Of a stretch of DNA of 64,000 bases, positions 42,001-52,756 are shown one piece after another. The position numbers and the translations under genes were made by a program. The stretch is taken from the NCBI GenBank assembly GCA_002900995.3, contig CM035308.1, positions 372,001 through 436,000 of the forward strand. Reading direction: 5' to 3'. Source of the DNA: Ganoderma boninense (lineage: Eukaryota > Basidiomycota > Agaricomycetes > Polyporales > Polyporaceae). Position 1 is the first letter of the stretch. Each line of letters starts with the position of its first letter. The notes beneath the pieces are model-generated. The model saw only the letters and a program-made list of their open reading frames with translations. It had not been told where the DNA came from and ran no database searches.

Positions 42001-45000
42001 GAACCGAGACGCCAGTGTCATGGACGCTCCCTAGCAACTGCAATGACAGCTGCGAAACGTGAGCAGGACTGGGAAAGCGAGAACATCCTGTCCCCCAAGC
42101 CTGGCCCGAACCACCCTCCAGGCCAATCGCCCTCCACACCGAAGATGGGTCCTGCGCAGTACGCTATCGAAGCCCTGTCCGGATGCGGGTGTCAGCTGGA
42201 ATCGAGGTTCCGGAGAGCTTGGATGGCGACGTCCCAGAGCATAGACAGCTTCCTGCATGAACCGGCGTGCAACCCCGGTTTTGAAACGGCGGGGAGACTC
42301 GATATCGAGTCTTTAGCAGTAGGTATTCGGGCGAGATTGAAAGCGGCGTGCTCACCGGACTGACCCGTCCCGAATCGACTGCCATGCGAGCCGGCGTGAC
42401 TGACACGCTTCGTTGCTGCATTTAGCTGGGGGCAGTGGTTCGCCATCAGATCGTTCCGGAATCATTGGGCTAACCTCATGCGTGCCCCGGGGGGGGCTAC
42501 CTCACAGGTAATTGCAGTACATCATCGCAGGGCGAAGCAGCTGTAATGCATTACCGTGTCGGAAGAATTGAACCTGACCGTGGATGCCCGCGGTAGGTGC
42601 TCCACCATCTCTTGTCCCCCCAAGTTCTGCGGAATGCTGGACGGAGCATGAGCGCACAAGCGAAGGTCACGGCAGAACTCACCGGAAGTTCGTAATATGC
42701 ACCCGTTGCTGATACATGATGGACTGACCCACTTGCTAGAGTTCCTAGATGGAACGTCTCGCACGCCAGCTGCTTTTCGGCCCCGTGCAAAGAACTGCCG
42801 TAGGTTCAATCAGTACGGGAAGCCGGCAACTGGCTGCGCGGGGATGCTTTGTGAAGGCACGGCGAGACCGATGCACGCCTGTCAATGGGATGCTCGGGGC
42901 GTGACGAGAAGCAAAAATTGTCGCGAGATAGAGGCACGTCGCCAGCCGCCGTCCAAAAGTGTGCATGGAGCCAAAAGTGTGTATGACGCACCTGCGCGTG
43001 TCATCTCGACGTTAACCCCGCCCAGTTGAAACGCACGGGCGAGCATCTGCAATGTGCTCGCATGTGGTACTACGCCACGGCGGAGGTGCGGGATGTAGCT
43101 ATGCAGGCGTTGAGACCGGGGACGTGCAAGCAATGCATAGAAAACATCGGCCGCTTCTGGATGCGCGCCGGGTGTTTGAGTCTGCGAGTTACCAACGGGA
43201 AAGCAGCGTGGATCTGATTCAGGGTCAGGCGACCGCACTCGCTCGGGCGGACAGCGTCGGAAATCGCGGATGGGCCGATGCAGCACCTCACGATCATGCC
43301 ACTTCGCCGGGAGCTTGGAGAACCAGAGAACCAGTCTAAGGGGTCCTCCATCCTCCGCCACGCGAACTGTAATCTTCCGAATGGCGGAACGGGACGCGAC
43401 GTCCGAAACACGAGAAGGCGGGCACAGGACAAAGCCTGTCCCTCGAACGCGTGCTTCGCAGCACCGGCATGGTGAACACGGCCTTTTAACAACACCATGC
43501 ATGGCGGGGGACGGAGCATGTAAATGCCCGAGCGTGTGCCCGGCGACCCGTTGACCCACACAACTGTGCAGCATCTCCGAGTTCCTACGGCGTGAGTGGT
43601 GTGCGGACGGTAGTCGGGAACATACTGTTCGCCGTCCACTGACGGCGGTTCGGGGCAGCATGAGGGTCGCGAACGATTCGCGACGGGAGTCCTCGGGAGA
43701 TGTGCAGAAGCTCCACCCAGCACCTTGGGTGGAACGACACTCTGCGACCGCAAGTACTGGAAGGACTGGGAAGCGGCGGGCAGCTGGTTGGCCGTAGTCC
43801 GAGTCTCCAACCGCACTCGCGGCAAGGATAGGGACCGCCAGGTACCATTGCGCCGACGGGCTGCGAGCCGTCGACCACGCAACCGTCGGCGACGAGCACA
43901 GACCGATACCCGCCGTTCTGCAATCGTATACGACATTTCGCCGTTCTGCCCGTGCCGGCATAAAGTTCTGATGGACGAAGAAGAGAACTCACCTTCCAGG
44001 CCCGGGAAGGCATGCCACCAGCGGCCACATGCGCTTGACATCTTGACGTCCGACTAGTGCTCGAAGTCGAGCGGGCCGAGCGCTCGGCCGCGGGTTGGAG
44101 AAATCGAGCAGTCGTCTAGCCACTTGCGACCAGGGCCGGGGGTCGTCGTAGCCGCGTCTAGGGGCGGGCCTTGCGCGAAGGATGATGGAACGGGGAGTTC
44201 GCACGCCAACCGAGTGGAAAACGGCGGCGAGACGGAGGCGGCCTCGGACTTGACGCTACTACTGGTAGGCGCATACACGGACAGCGAGAGGGTGAGCGTC
44301 GGCGAAGCGACTTGTCGTTGAGGATGCCGAGCGATGCCTGCAGAACGGCTGTCTCGCAGTTGCATTTGTCGGCCGGCCTGCATGGTGTGCAGGACATGGT
44401 CGTGGTCGGGACCAACGATGGGGCGGGAGCGCTGAGGGAGGCCCGAGCAGTTGCCAAATGGAGCCTCGGACATGGCGGACCGGCCAGGCCAATGGCCCCG
44501 CGATCGAATCCGCCTGCGCGTGTTTTTCTGTCCCCCGAGTCTTCCCAACGCCTCCACCGGCGAGTGCTCTCAAGAGTCGTCGGGGTGTCCCTCCGTCCGT
44601 TAAGCATGCACCATTGAATTGTCTGTAATTTAAAGTGGAACGGCCCAGAGGCTGAACTGCGTCTCAACCTGCCAGTGGACTTTGCCGTGCGTGTATGCGG
44701 TGCGCATATATGCAGCATGCAGCCGCGAGCCGTCTCGCAGTCGAATAATGCGAGACCCTGCGACCTTCTGGTCGGGCACTGACTGTACCGTCTTCGAGCC
44801 GATGCCGTTCCGCTGTCCCCGCCTTCGCCTCAAACTCTCGGCGCACCTTGCTCTGAACTACTCGCACGCACTCGGGCACTACACAGTATTCGCTGCTCCT
44901 CAGCACTGCACTCTCGGATGACAAGGACCTGGGGGCCGTCATAAACAACAACCATCCAGGGCCTTGCCGCCGCGGATACATGGGAGCGGGCATGACCGTG

Positions 45001-45982
45001 ATCAGAGGTTCGCCCTTGTGCCATTGGGTGTTTCTGTTGCTTAGTAGTCTGGCCGCTGACAGCCTCCCGCGCTCATCAGGGCGCACCTCCATCTTCGGGT
45101 GACCGACGTCGGGTTCAGGATGCGTCGCGAAGGAGACGCACGGTGTTCTTCTGTACGCGCGAAGGGCGAGGATGCCTGCTGGTCGGCGGAGCACGGAGCT
45201 CTGGAGCTGCAGTCTGCTGGAACAGGCGTCAAGGTAAATATATTTCGCGCGGCGTCCAAGACGTTTGCGCTAGGCGCGGTGTGGACCCACAAGAGGGTGT
45301 ACGTAAGGTGTCGGCGGGGAAGGACAACGTCGGTTCCAAAGCCCAAGTCCGCGGCGATAGCGGAGGACACCGCATGCCCAACATCCGAATTGCGTGCCCG
45401 ACGCCTTGCGAATGCAATGTCCCGGCCTCGACGGTCGGTCCTTCAAGAGGGGAATGTAAGCAGGCACTCACCAATTGGTTCGCGGGTAAGGTTACTCATG
45501 GCGGGGAACAGACGTGGTGCGAGCGAAGGGAGGGAGGGGCCGGGACGGCGCGGGCCACCGGCACGGATGCGGACCTGCCAAATTCGCGAAGCAGGCATGA
45601 ATGGAACACACCGACGTACCTTGAACGAAGTTGGCTTGCGACGAGAGTCCGTGCGCGCAATGCTGTCGGCGGACTGCCGGACACGAGACCCTGGTGGACG
45701 TGGGGGACGTCCGCGGAGCGACTAGCGGATGTGGACGGCAGAGCAGGGCCCAGGCGAGCGGCTTCCTGTCCTCGCCCAAGGCTGTGGCCGAGGACTGGGG
45801 TCCGTGCGCGCGAGAGAAGAGGGACCTGGAGGTATAAGTAAGAGGGAAGGGAGACGAGGAGGACGCCCATCTCCCGCCGACGCCCCTTGGATCCCCCTTC
45901 TCCATCCACCTCCGGTGCGTCCAAATCGATGGGCACCTGTTCTGCTCGGCCTGAGACTTGCGTCTTTCACCGAGGGACCACG
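39036..45982. other. Orphan segment without recognisable genes
   Basis: About 6.9 kb starting at the break in the PLD fragment and running without interruption into segment X'. No exon here matches a family I know, and I see no transposase, reverse transcriptase, LTR or terminal repeat. Long open frames occur on the minus strand, for example 42882-43961 and 43070-44041. They overlap in different phases and have a biased composition (arginine, serine, proline, cysteine), typical of GC-rich non-coding DNA. The minus strand carries a clear excess of GGTGAGT/C splice-donor words (see next entry). Confidence 0.55.
40203..45499 (-). other. Series of short ATG-to-donor units on the minus strand
   Basis: Seven GGTGAG(T/C) words lie on the minus strand of the orphan segment, each preceded closely by an in-frame ATG without a stop. 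The mini-exons would be 45472-45499 (MSNLTREPI), 43993-44041 (MSSACGRWWHAFPGLE), 42683-42717 (MYQQRVHITNF), 42356-42385 (MAVDSGRVSP), 41180-41182 (ATG abutting the donor), 40520-40547 (MDSARLRPT) and 40203-40220 (MQPPAS). I found one such word on the plus strand. They could be first exons of small genes or alternative starts, but phases differ and I could not place matching downstream exons. Confidence 0.25.
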
Positions 45983-46499
45983 TCCTATCTCTGATCTGGT
46001 CTTGCACTGAGCCGGCAATTGAGGTGAGTGGAGCGCGCCGCTGGGCAACCGTTTGCAGTCGAACTGACCGCTGGACGCAGGTCAGCTCGGGGTCGAAGCA
46101 GCGGAGGGCGTGGTGCATGACGGGAGCGTGGGGGTGGAGGCGAATAGGGATCTCTTCTGTTGCAGTGCGTCGTGCGTCCGGCCTGTCCATGTAGATGGCC
46201 AGGTGCTGCACGAGGAAGCGAGTGTCAGCGTGTGCACGGGCCAACAATGCGAGAAGGAGGAGTGACCGTGCGCGTGAACTCCTGCGAGGTTCACACGTCT
46301 TCCGCGCAATGTGGCTGGCTTGGACGCGGTCGCGGTGGTGTCGAATGCGGCGAGGGCGAGTTTGAGAACGGTCGAAAAGGACTGAAGAGCGCACCTGCGG
46401 TGCGGGGACGGGGCGGGATCGATCGGGGTCGCGATCGTGAAGGACTGTGAAGGAGGGGGGGCGTGAGGCCTGTGGGGCCTTGCCGTCTCAACCGCTTTC
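45983..46499. repeat. Segment X', second copy of 36013-36530
   Basis: Near-identical to 36013-36530 and here continuous on its left with the orphan segment, so X is the right end of a 7.46-kb stretch (39036-46499). It meets the truncated PHD start at the same breakpoint as the first copy. Confidence 0.75.
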
Positions 46500-46792
46500 G
46501 TGCATCGTTTGGACTGCCAGCCCGCAAGGCCTGCCTCACGTTTCCCTTGATTGTCGAAGGTTATCCTCTCCAAGATTTCCTCCTCTGACACCTGTGGGAT
46601 GTGACAAGCTGCGAAGGTCCGGGCCTGAGTCAGTCATGTCGACCTGGACAAAAAAGCAGATAAAAATGATGACAGATTATGATGCCATGCCTGTTCGCAC
46701 TTGGCGCACGACATGAGGAATGCGGCTGGTGTGTCGTGGTTCTTGTTGCACCGGACACAGGGGACTTTCGGGCGCGGGTGGTAGGCGGACAT
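46499..46792 (-). pseudogene. Truncated 5' fragment of the PHD-finger gene, second copy
   Basis: The same truncated fragment as at 36530, with the same breakpoint after CTK, the same WQSKRC substitution and the same GT-to-AT change at the first donor (46678). Sharing all three shows the two fragments descend from one already broken copy. Confidence 0.7.
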
Positions 46793-47183
46793 GGATGGGC
46801 GTGGCAGACCTCGTGGCGCGGATCACATATGGTATCCTTGCATATTACTTACTTCTAAGTACGCATCAGTGGTACGTACGTTCTTTAGAGCAGTCAGGTA
46901 AACTCTCGTGTCAATTTAAATGCCCTTCGGCCAGGGCCTCGAAGGACGCAGAAAACGACGCTCCAGGCTTTCGCTTGTGCGTAAAGTTGGAAGCGTTACA
47001 CTTGTTGATGTTTCCAACCTGCAGCTGTGGCGCGATGCTCGGTGCGGAGACCGAGTCGCTACTCGGCGCCAAGCTGTTCCAGACGTCATGGCGCTGACCG
47101 TACATCCTCGACCCCAACCTCCACGTCTTCTGCTCTTCCCCCTCATTTCCCTCTGCTTTTTCTTTTCTTTCTTATAGGGCGAC

Positions 47184-47929
47184 ATGATGTCTGTTTCAAG
47201 GCCACCCCCGGGGCTCTATGAAGTCGTCCAAAACGCCATCTCCGACCACCAACACGACCGGAGCGCGCAGAGCAATCTACCTCAAGACCACCCGTCCTCC
47301 CCTCCATTGTCTCGGGCGCGTGCGGTGCGTGTGCACCATAATAATACATGACAGGTATTAAAACGAGTCTACATTCCCCTCTAGGATGGCGCCGCATCGT
47401 CAAACCGCGGACACGACGACGAAAGGCCATGGCAGGACAGCGCGAATGGTGGGAGAGACGGCGTGAAGATATCTCCAGGGCGGCGAGCAGAGGTGCGTGC
47501 GCATTAATACCTCACGAAAGGGAGGTTGCTGACGTGCTGTCAAGAAGCAGCCCGCGCGGGATCAGCCTGGAGACGCGTCCCCTGCGTCGCCCACCTCAAG
47601 ACGATCGTTCCCCGCACCCTCTCTCCACGGCTCGGCTGCAGTACGCACGCCGCAACAGAGAACCGGACCTCCTAGGTCCATCTCGTACAGCTACTCCATC
47701 TCGAGTGCGCAAGGTAACACCTTCTCTCCAAGCCCCTCGAAACACGGCGAGAAGGAGAATTCCCGCCAGAACTCGCAGCTGGACGAGGAGGATCCGGACA
47801 GAGTCTTCGACTTCCCGCCGGCCACGTCGCCGTTCCGCAGCGCGCTTGACTATAACAATCCCGAGCAGCGAGAACGCGAGCGGACGATCGCGGAGCGCAA
47901 GCACAAGCGGAGGGACAGCGCGGCATACG
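47184..47929 (+). pseudogene. Phospholipase D gene, 5' fragment cut by a gap
   Basis: ATG at 47184, then the same leader, intron pattern and serine/proline-rich N-terminus as at 37215 and 52757, ending at the N gap after CGGCATACG. At diagnostic sites (for example GGAAGCGTTACAC against GGAAGCTTTACAC) it matches the copy at 37 kb, not the complete gene. Confidence 0.75.
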
Positions 47930-48029
47930 NNNNNNNNNNNNNNNNNNNNNNNNNNNNNNNNNNNNNNNNNNNNNNNNNNNNNNNNNNNNNNNNNNNNNNN
48001 NNNNNNNNNNNNNNNNNNNNNNNNNNNNN
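47930..48029. other. Scaffold gap of 100 N
   Basis: Exactly 100 N. Left of it is a PLD 5' fragment; right of it the F-box of gene E' begins in mid exon with many small indels. Confidence 0.99.
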
Positions 48030-50476
48030 TTTCCGCGACCAGTGTGGGGTGATGCAGCACCCTCCAAACTGTGCCCTACCTGTCGGCGCTCGCAAAAACG
48101 CGAGCCAATCCACCTTTTGGCCGCCATTCGTATCAGGCGAAGCTCGGGTTGACGCATTGTAACGACCACTTCGAATGGCATATCCTCGACGACGCAGCCC
48201 CTCGTGCACTTCTGGTGACGATGGCCCGCCCAAATCCCCGAAGAAATACAACTACTTGCTCGGATAATTCCCTCTGAGTTGCTTACCCGACTCCCCAACG
48301 TAACGACACAGGCCATTGAAGGCACCGATCATGGCGATGCTAGCGACCCCAGGAAGACCGTCTCCAAACCCCGGGCTCTTTCGTTTCACAAGACGATCAT
48401 GATTCAGCTACGCTACACAATGATCGAAGAGCTTCACCTCTCGCATATCCTTTTCTCCTCGGATGCTGAGCTCATCCGAGTAGTTGGGTCTATGCGCCAT
48501 TTGCGCCATTTGAAATATGCCCATATTCGTGTGCAGAAACATGTATGTCTGCTCTCGCAGAAGGCAGCCACTCGAATGGCACTGCGTCGCCTTTCTTCGC
48601 TCGATGTAAGTTTCGGCTTGATCTTGCTTTCAGCTAAGGCAACGATACTGACCGTGATATATCTTTAGATTCACATACAGGACACTGAAGATGCAACAGC
48701 GGACATTCTAATCGTTTTAGCTCAACGCACACTTCGAAAACTGACCATTCGTCTCCGCCCTCAGGCGAGATGGGGGCTGAGCCGTTAGTGTGCTCCCGTT
48801 TGAGCCTAGTACTATGCTCAGTTCATGCCTTCGTTTACAGGTTCTACGGACCGCAACCCAGTACAATTGAACCTCGACTTTCTGACCCTCCACATGGAGC
48901 CTGATGGAGACACGCCGCTCGATTCACTCCCAGACTTCGTGCTAGAGATGTGCCAATACGCGACCAGCCAAATACCCGCTCTTCACCCCGCGTCGACCGT
49001 GAAACAGCTCGCCATCCATGTGTCCTCGTTGGCATCTATACCCAGCGCTAGCCTTGCTCTCCGCCTGACCAAGAGCGAATCGTTTCTGGAACGATTTCGC
49101 TCCTTGCATCTGGACCTTGCCGGACAGGTCCCGTCCAAGGTCCAACTGCACATCCACCTCCCTCCCCGCGGCGGGCCCAGAGGCGTGGTCGTGCAAGGGA
49201 CGGTGCTCGCATCGGATAACTTCGTGTTCGAGGAGAGCTATCGGCAGCAAGTCCAGTATTATTCGGAAGGTGAGTGGATATATGCTAGCATGTGGCAGAG
49301 TGAGAGACGCCGATTGAACACGATGGACAACCCCCAGGAAATATCTGGCGAAACGCTACGGAGGGCGAGCTTGATTCCGTCATCGCGCTCAAGATATCCC
49401 CTGATGGGAAGTGGGTCGCGAGTGGTTCTCGACAACAGGTCATCCTCTGGAGTGCCGCTATGAGGGCGGTCTCTGAGGACAGTGAGCAATCTCTGGAGAT
49501 GGTTTACGAATGGATAGCTCCCATGGACGGTGACCCGTTCACCCGACCGTTCGCCTTCTCGCCCGACAGCCGGCTTCTGGCGTGCTGCACTCGCGACCCC
49601 GAGGCGTTCGTCCAGGTCAGGGATGTGCTCACGGGAACCTACGTTGCAGCACTGCGCGTACCCGCAGATGTCATGGATGGTCTCGACGCCTGTCGTGCCA
49701 GCTGCGTGTGGTCAACCAATGGCGAGACCCTGACGTCCGTCGTATCCATCCCATCGCAACACCACTTCCTCGTGCAAGTCTGGGACGCCGAGAACTACCG
49801 ACTGATCTCCACCGCAGCCCAGACAACCTCCTGCCACTCGCCCTCCTTCCTCTACTCTCCTAACGGTCGCTGGCTGGCTTCCTTCCAGACAGCCCGACGG
49901 CGCTCCCAAACACCACTTCCCACCTTATCGACGCCCAATACCGCAGCGTGCACAGTACTCGGTGCTCCACTAACGGGCGTCCCAACGGTAGTAGCAGGCT
50001 GCCACATCCTCAGCGCGACATTCGACCACGCCAGCACCCGCTTCGCCGCTGTGTCCTCCGACCACGTCCTGCACGTCTGGAGCCTCTCTACAGGTACAAA
50101 GCTCCTCCAGGTCCCGATGAACGAGTACCCAAACGACCCGGACCGCCTGGTGCTTGCGTTCTCCCACAACGGCACACAGCTCCTCTCGTGCAGCAGCGGG
50201 CGCGGCGCGGCGTTCGTGCTGACGGCGCGCGACGCCGCGAGCGGGCGGACGCTCCTGCCCCGCCGGTCAGGGTACCACTTCCTGCGTGGGAGGGCCGCGC
50301 CACGCTTCGTGTTCTCGGACGACGGGCGCTTCCTGCTGTCGGCGTCGGAGGACGGCTTCGTGCAGCTGTGGCGGGCGGGCGACGCGTCGTTCGTTGGGGA
50401 CGTCGTGAGAGACGGGGACGCGCCGACGGCGTTTTGCGTGGGGCGAGGATGGCCGGGTCTTGGCGTGGGGGACTGA
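48030..50476 (+). pseudogene. F-box/WD40 gene E', second copy of gene E, 5' end lost in gap
   Basis: Exon 1 enters from the gap. Over its first roughly 270 bases it is riddled with one-base indels relative to gene E (TGCCCTACCTGTCGGCGCTC against TGCCCTGACCTGTCGGGCGC), then becomes clean. Exons 2-4 (48669-48783, 48841-49269, 49338-50476) keep the structure of gene E. A sample of 120 bases (49121-49240) differs at one base. Near the end an extra T (GCGTTTTGCG, about 50431) shifts the frame, so the last residues read CVGRGWPGLGVGD, not FAWGEDGRVLAWG. Whether it is an allele of gene E or a true duplicate cannot be decided here. Confidence 0.75.
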
Positions 50477-50663
50477 GGGTGGGGTGTCGTCGTGAAGCCG
50501 CTGTGAGGGAGATATATCGTCGGACCAGTGGATGGGAAGATTAAGGGATAAGTAGCCTGTTAGTTTATGTCTGAGTAGTGTTGTCGCCCTGCTATACCCT
50601 CGCTCAGTAGTGCAGTGCATTCGTATAGGTTTCACGGCGGCATAATGGTTTCTCGCTTACCGG

Positions 50664-52356
50664 TTAACCACCCGCGGCCCGCCTCCGCTCCTCGTGGATG
50701 GAGAAATACAGGCCTGTCTCCTGCTTCGTCCTCAACGCCTTCCCTCTGAGCCTTTGCGTCTTCGACGCCTTTCTAGGAGCCCGCGCGAGCCCCTCACTTC
50801 GGAGCTTCTTGTCCATCAAAAGCCCCAGGTCGTCCTCCTTGGGTAGCCGCTTGTCGCGTTTGGCAATGAGCATCCGCTGCTCGAGTGGGGGCGAAGGCGA
50901 GCGCGGAACAGCTGCGGCGGTCTTCGATCGCGACTTGTCCCGCCGGGCGGGGTTAACGCTGTTGCGATAGCGCGGGGCGATGTCGCCGTAGAGGTCGTCG
51001 ATGTTGTGCGGATCTTCCTCCTCCTCGTCCTCCTCGTCCTCCTCTTCTTCGTCCCCTCGCCCCGCATCTGACTCCGAGTCATCATCGGACGGGCCAGAGG
51101 TGCGATCGACGTCCATCGCAGCGCCGTCTAACCCGGGGCTGCGCGCGCGGTCGCCAGCGTACGGGAGCTTGCGCGCTCCAGATTGCCGTGGTTTGGAGGT
51201 GGACAATGGGCTAGGGCCGGTGCGGGTGTGGACGTACTCGACTTCGGGGGGAGGCGCTAGCCGGCCGTCGAGGCGCATAGTCGAGATGAGGGCGCGGATG
51301 TCCGCGGTGCTGATGGTTTTCGCATCCGTGGAAGGGGGTCCGGAGAACGAGATGTGCTGTACTGTTGGCTCCCATTGGATAGGAGGTTGATGGGGAAGAA
51401 CGGGAGTGGGAGAGCGGGTATGCGGTTGGGCTTGTTCAAGTTGCGGTTCTGGGGGCAGGGGTGGTGGAGGCGGGGAGGGGGAGGGTACCAGTCGGGGGGT
51501 GTGGTTAGTAATGTGGGTGCTCGGCCCTGCCAGTGGTTCCTCGGCGGGCGGCTCGCGCGTCGCCGGGAGCGGCGTGATGTTTAGAATAGATTTTGTGGGT
51601 CGCTTCTAATGATATGGTGAATGAAGCGACGTTCTTCAAGGGTACGCACTCGTACCTGGATCGTCTTCGACATTTTGATGGTCTTATATGGCTTGCGCGG
51701 CGCCTTCGATGCCGCAGCAGGTGTTGATTGTGGTGCCGGTGACTTGGAAGGTAGTCGCGGTTGTCGGACCATTACTCTCGGTGCTATGTCGGCCTCAGGT
51801 GTGTTTCCAAGTTTAACCACAGGTCGCTGAGATGGCTCGGGTGCCTCGTCCAGGATGATGATATCATCATCGTCAGCTACGGTAACCTGGGTTGTAGCCG
51901 AAGCGTTTTCTTGTGGTGGCACACTCGATGTTGTCTTAACAGAGAAAGTTGAGTGCCTATTCAAGGAGGGTTCGGACTGGATTGCAGGCTTCGAGGTCGC
52001 GGAGGTCGCGGAGAAGCCGCTGGGAACGGCAGCTGGCGGCAGTGGCTCAACTCGAGCCCTCTTTGTGCATCGTTTGCACTGCCAGCCCGCAAGGCCTGCC
52101 TCACGTTTCCCTTGGTTGTCGAAGGTTATCCTCTCCAGGATTTCCTCCTCTGACACCTGTGGGATGTGACAAGCTGCGAAGGTCCGGGCCCGAATCAGTC
52201 ATGTCGACTTGGACAAAAACCAGATAAAAATGATGACAGACTATGATGCCATGCCCGTTCACACTTGGCGCACGCCATGAGGAATGCGGCTGGTGTATCA
52301 TGGTTTCTGTTGCACCGGACACAGGGGACTTTCGGGCGCGGGTGGTAGGCGGACAT
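50664..52356 (-). CDS. PHD-finger protein, complete copy
   Basis: Minus-strand exons 52242-52356, 51656-52173 and 50664-51605 give about 524 residues. The N-terminal zinc finger follows the C4HC3 plan: CVRC (12, 15), CAKC (29, 32), WHHTC (His37, Cys40) and, after a helical insert, WQCKRC. PHD fingers of this type commonly read histone H3 tails, so a chromatin role in the nucleus is likely but not shown. The rest is low complexity: proline-rich stretch, an acidic run of Glu/Asp, DPHNIDDLYGDIAPRYRN, basic patches and YFSIHEERRRAAGG at the end. Intron 2 (51606-51655) is 50 nt. It is divergent from the PLD gene with about 400 bp between starts, an arrangement kept in the other copies. Confidence 0.8.
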
Positions 52357-52756
52357 GGATGGGCGTGGCAGACCCCGTGGCGCGGATCACATATGATATC
52401 CTTGCATATGTATTACTTACTTCCAAGTACGCATCAGCGGTACGTACGTACTTTCTTTAGAGCAGTCAGGTAAACTCTCGTGTCAATTTAAATGCCCTTC
52501 GGCCAGGGCCTCGAAGGACGCAGAAAACGACGCTCCAGGCTTTCGCTTGTGCGCAAAGTTGGAAGCTTTACACTTGTTGATGTTTCCAACCTGCAGCTGT
52601 GGCGCGATGCTCGGTGCGGGGACCGAGTCGCTACTCGGCGCCAAGCTGTTCCAAGACGTCATGGCGCTGACCGTACATCCTCGACCCCAACCTCCACGTC
52701 TTCTGCTCTTCCCCCTCATTTCCCTCTGCTTTTTCTTTTCTTTCTTATAGGGCGAC
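52357..52756. promoter_or_regulatory. Bidirectional promoter between PHD and PLD genes
   Basis: About 400 bp separates the two divergent start codons. It contains GTACGTACGTAC-type words near 52440, the conserved TCAATTTAAATGCCCTTCG, and a long pyrimidine tract (about 52696-52749) ending in TTATAG just before GGCGACATGATG. That looks like the 3' end of a leader intron of PLD. The block is repeated at 36824-37214 and 46793-47183, and in part before the first gap. Confidence 0.6.

Larger units (their letters stand above)
45983..47929 (+). repeat. Direct repeat (X', PHD fragment, PLD start), second copy
   Basis: Second copy of 36013-37977, terminated by the second gap. With the first copy it frames the orphan segment and the rest of the truncated PLD. 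Confidence 0.85.
48030..52530 (+). repeat. Segmental duplication, copy II (E', PHD, start of PLD)
   Basis: Counterpart of 31286-35912. Unlike copy I it runs on without a gap into the complete PLD gene, so it represents the intact gene order. Confidence 0.85.

Noticed and set aside
36013..47929. Direct repeats as LTRs of a retrotransposon with a 7-kb interior
   Set aside because: The repeats consist of host gene fragments (PHD and PLD starts). No reverse transcriptase, integrase, primer-binding site or polypurine tract was recognised in the interior.
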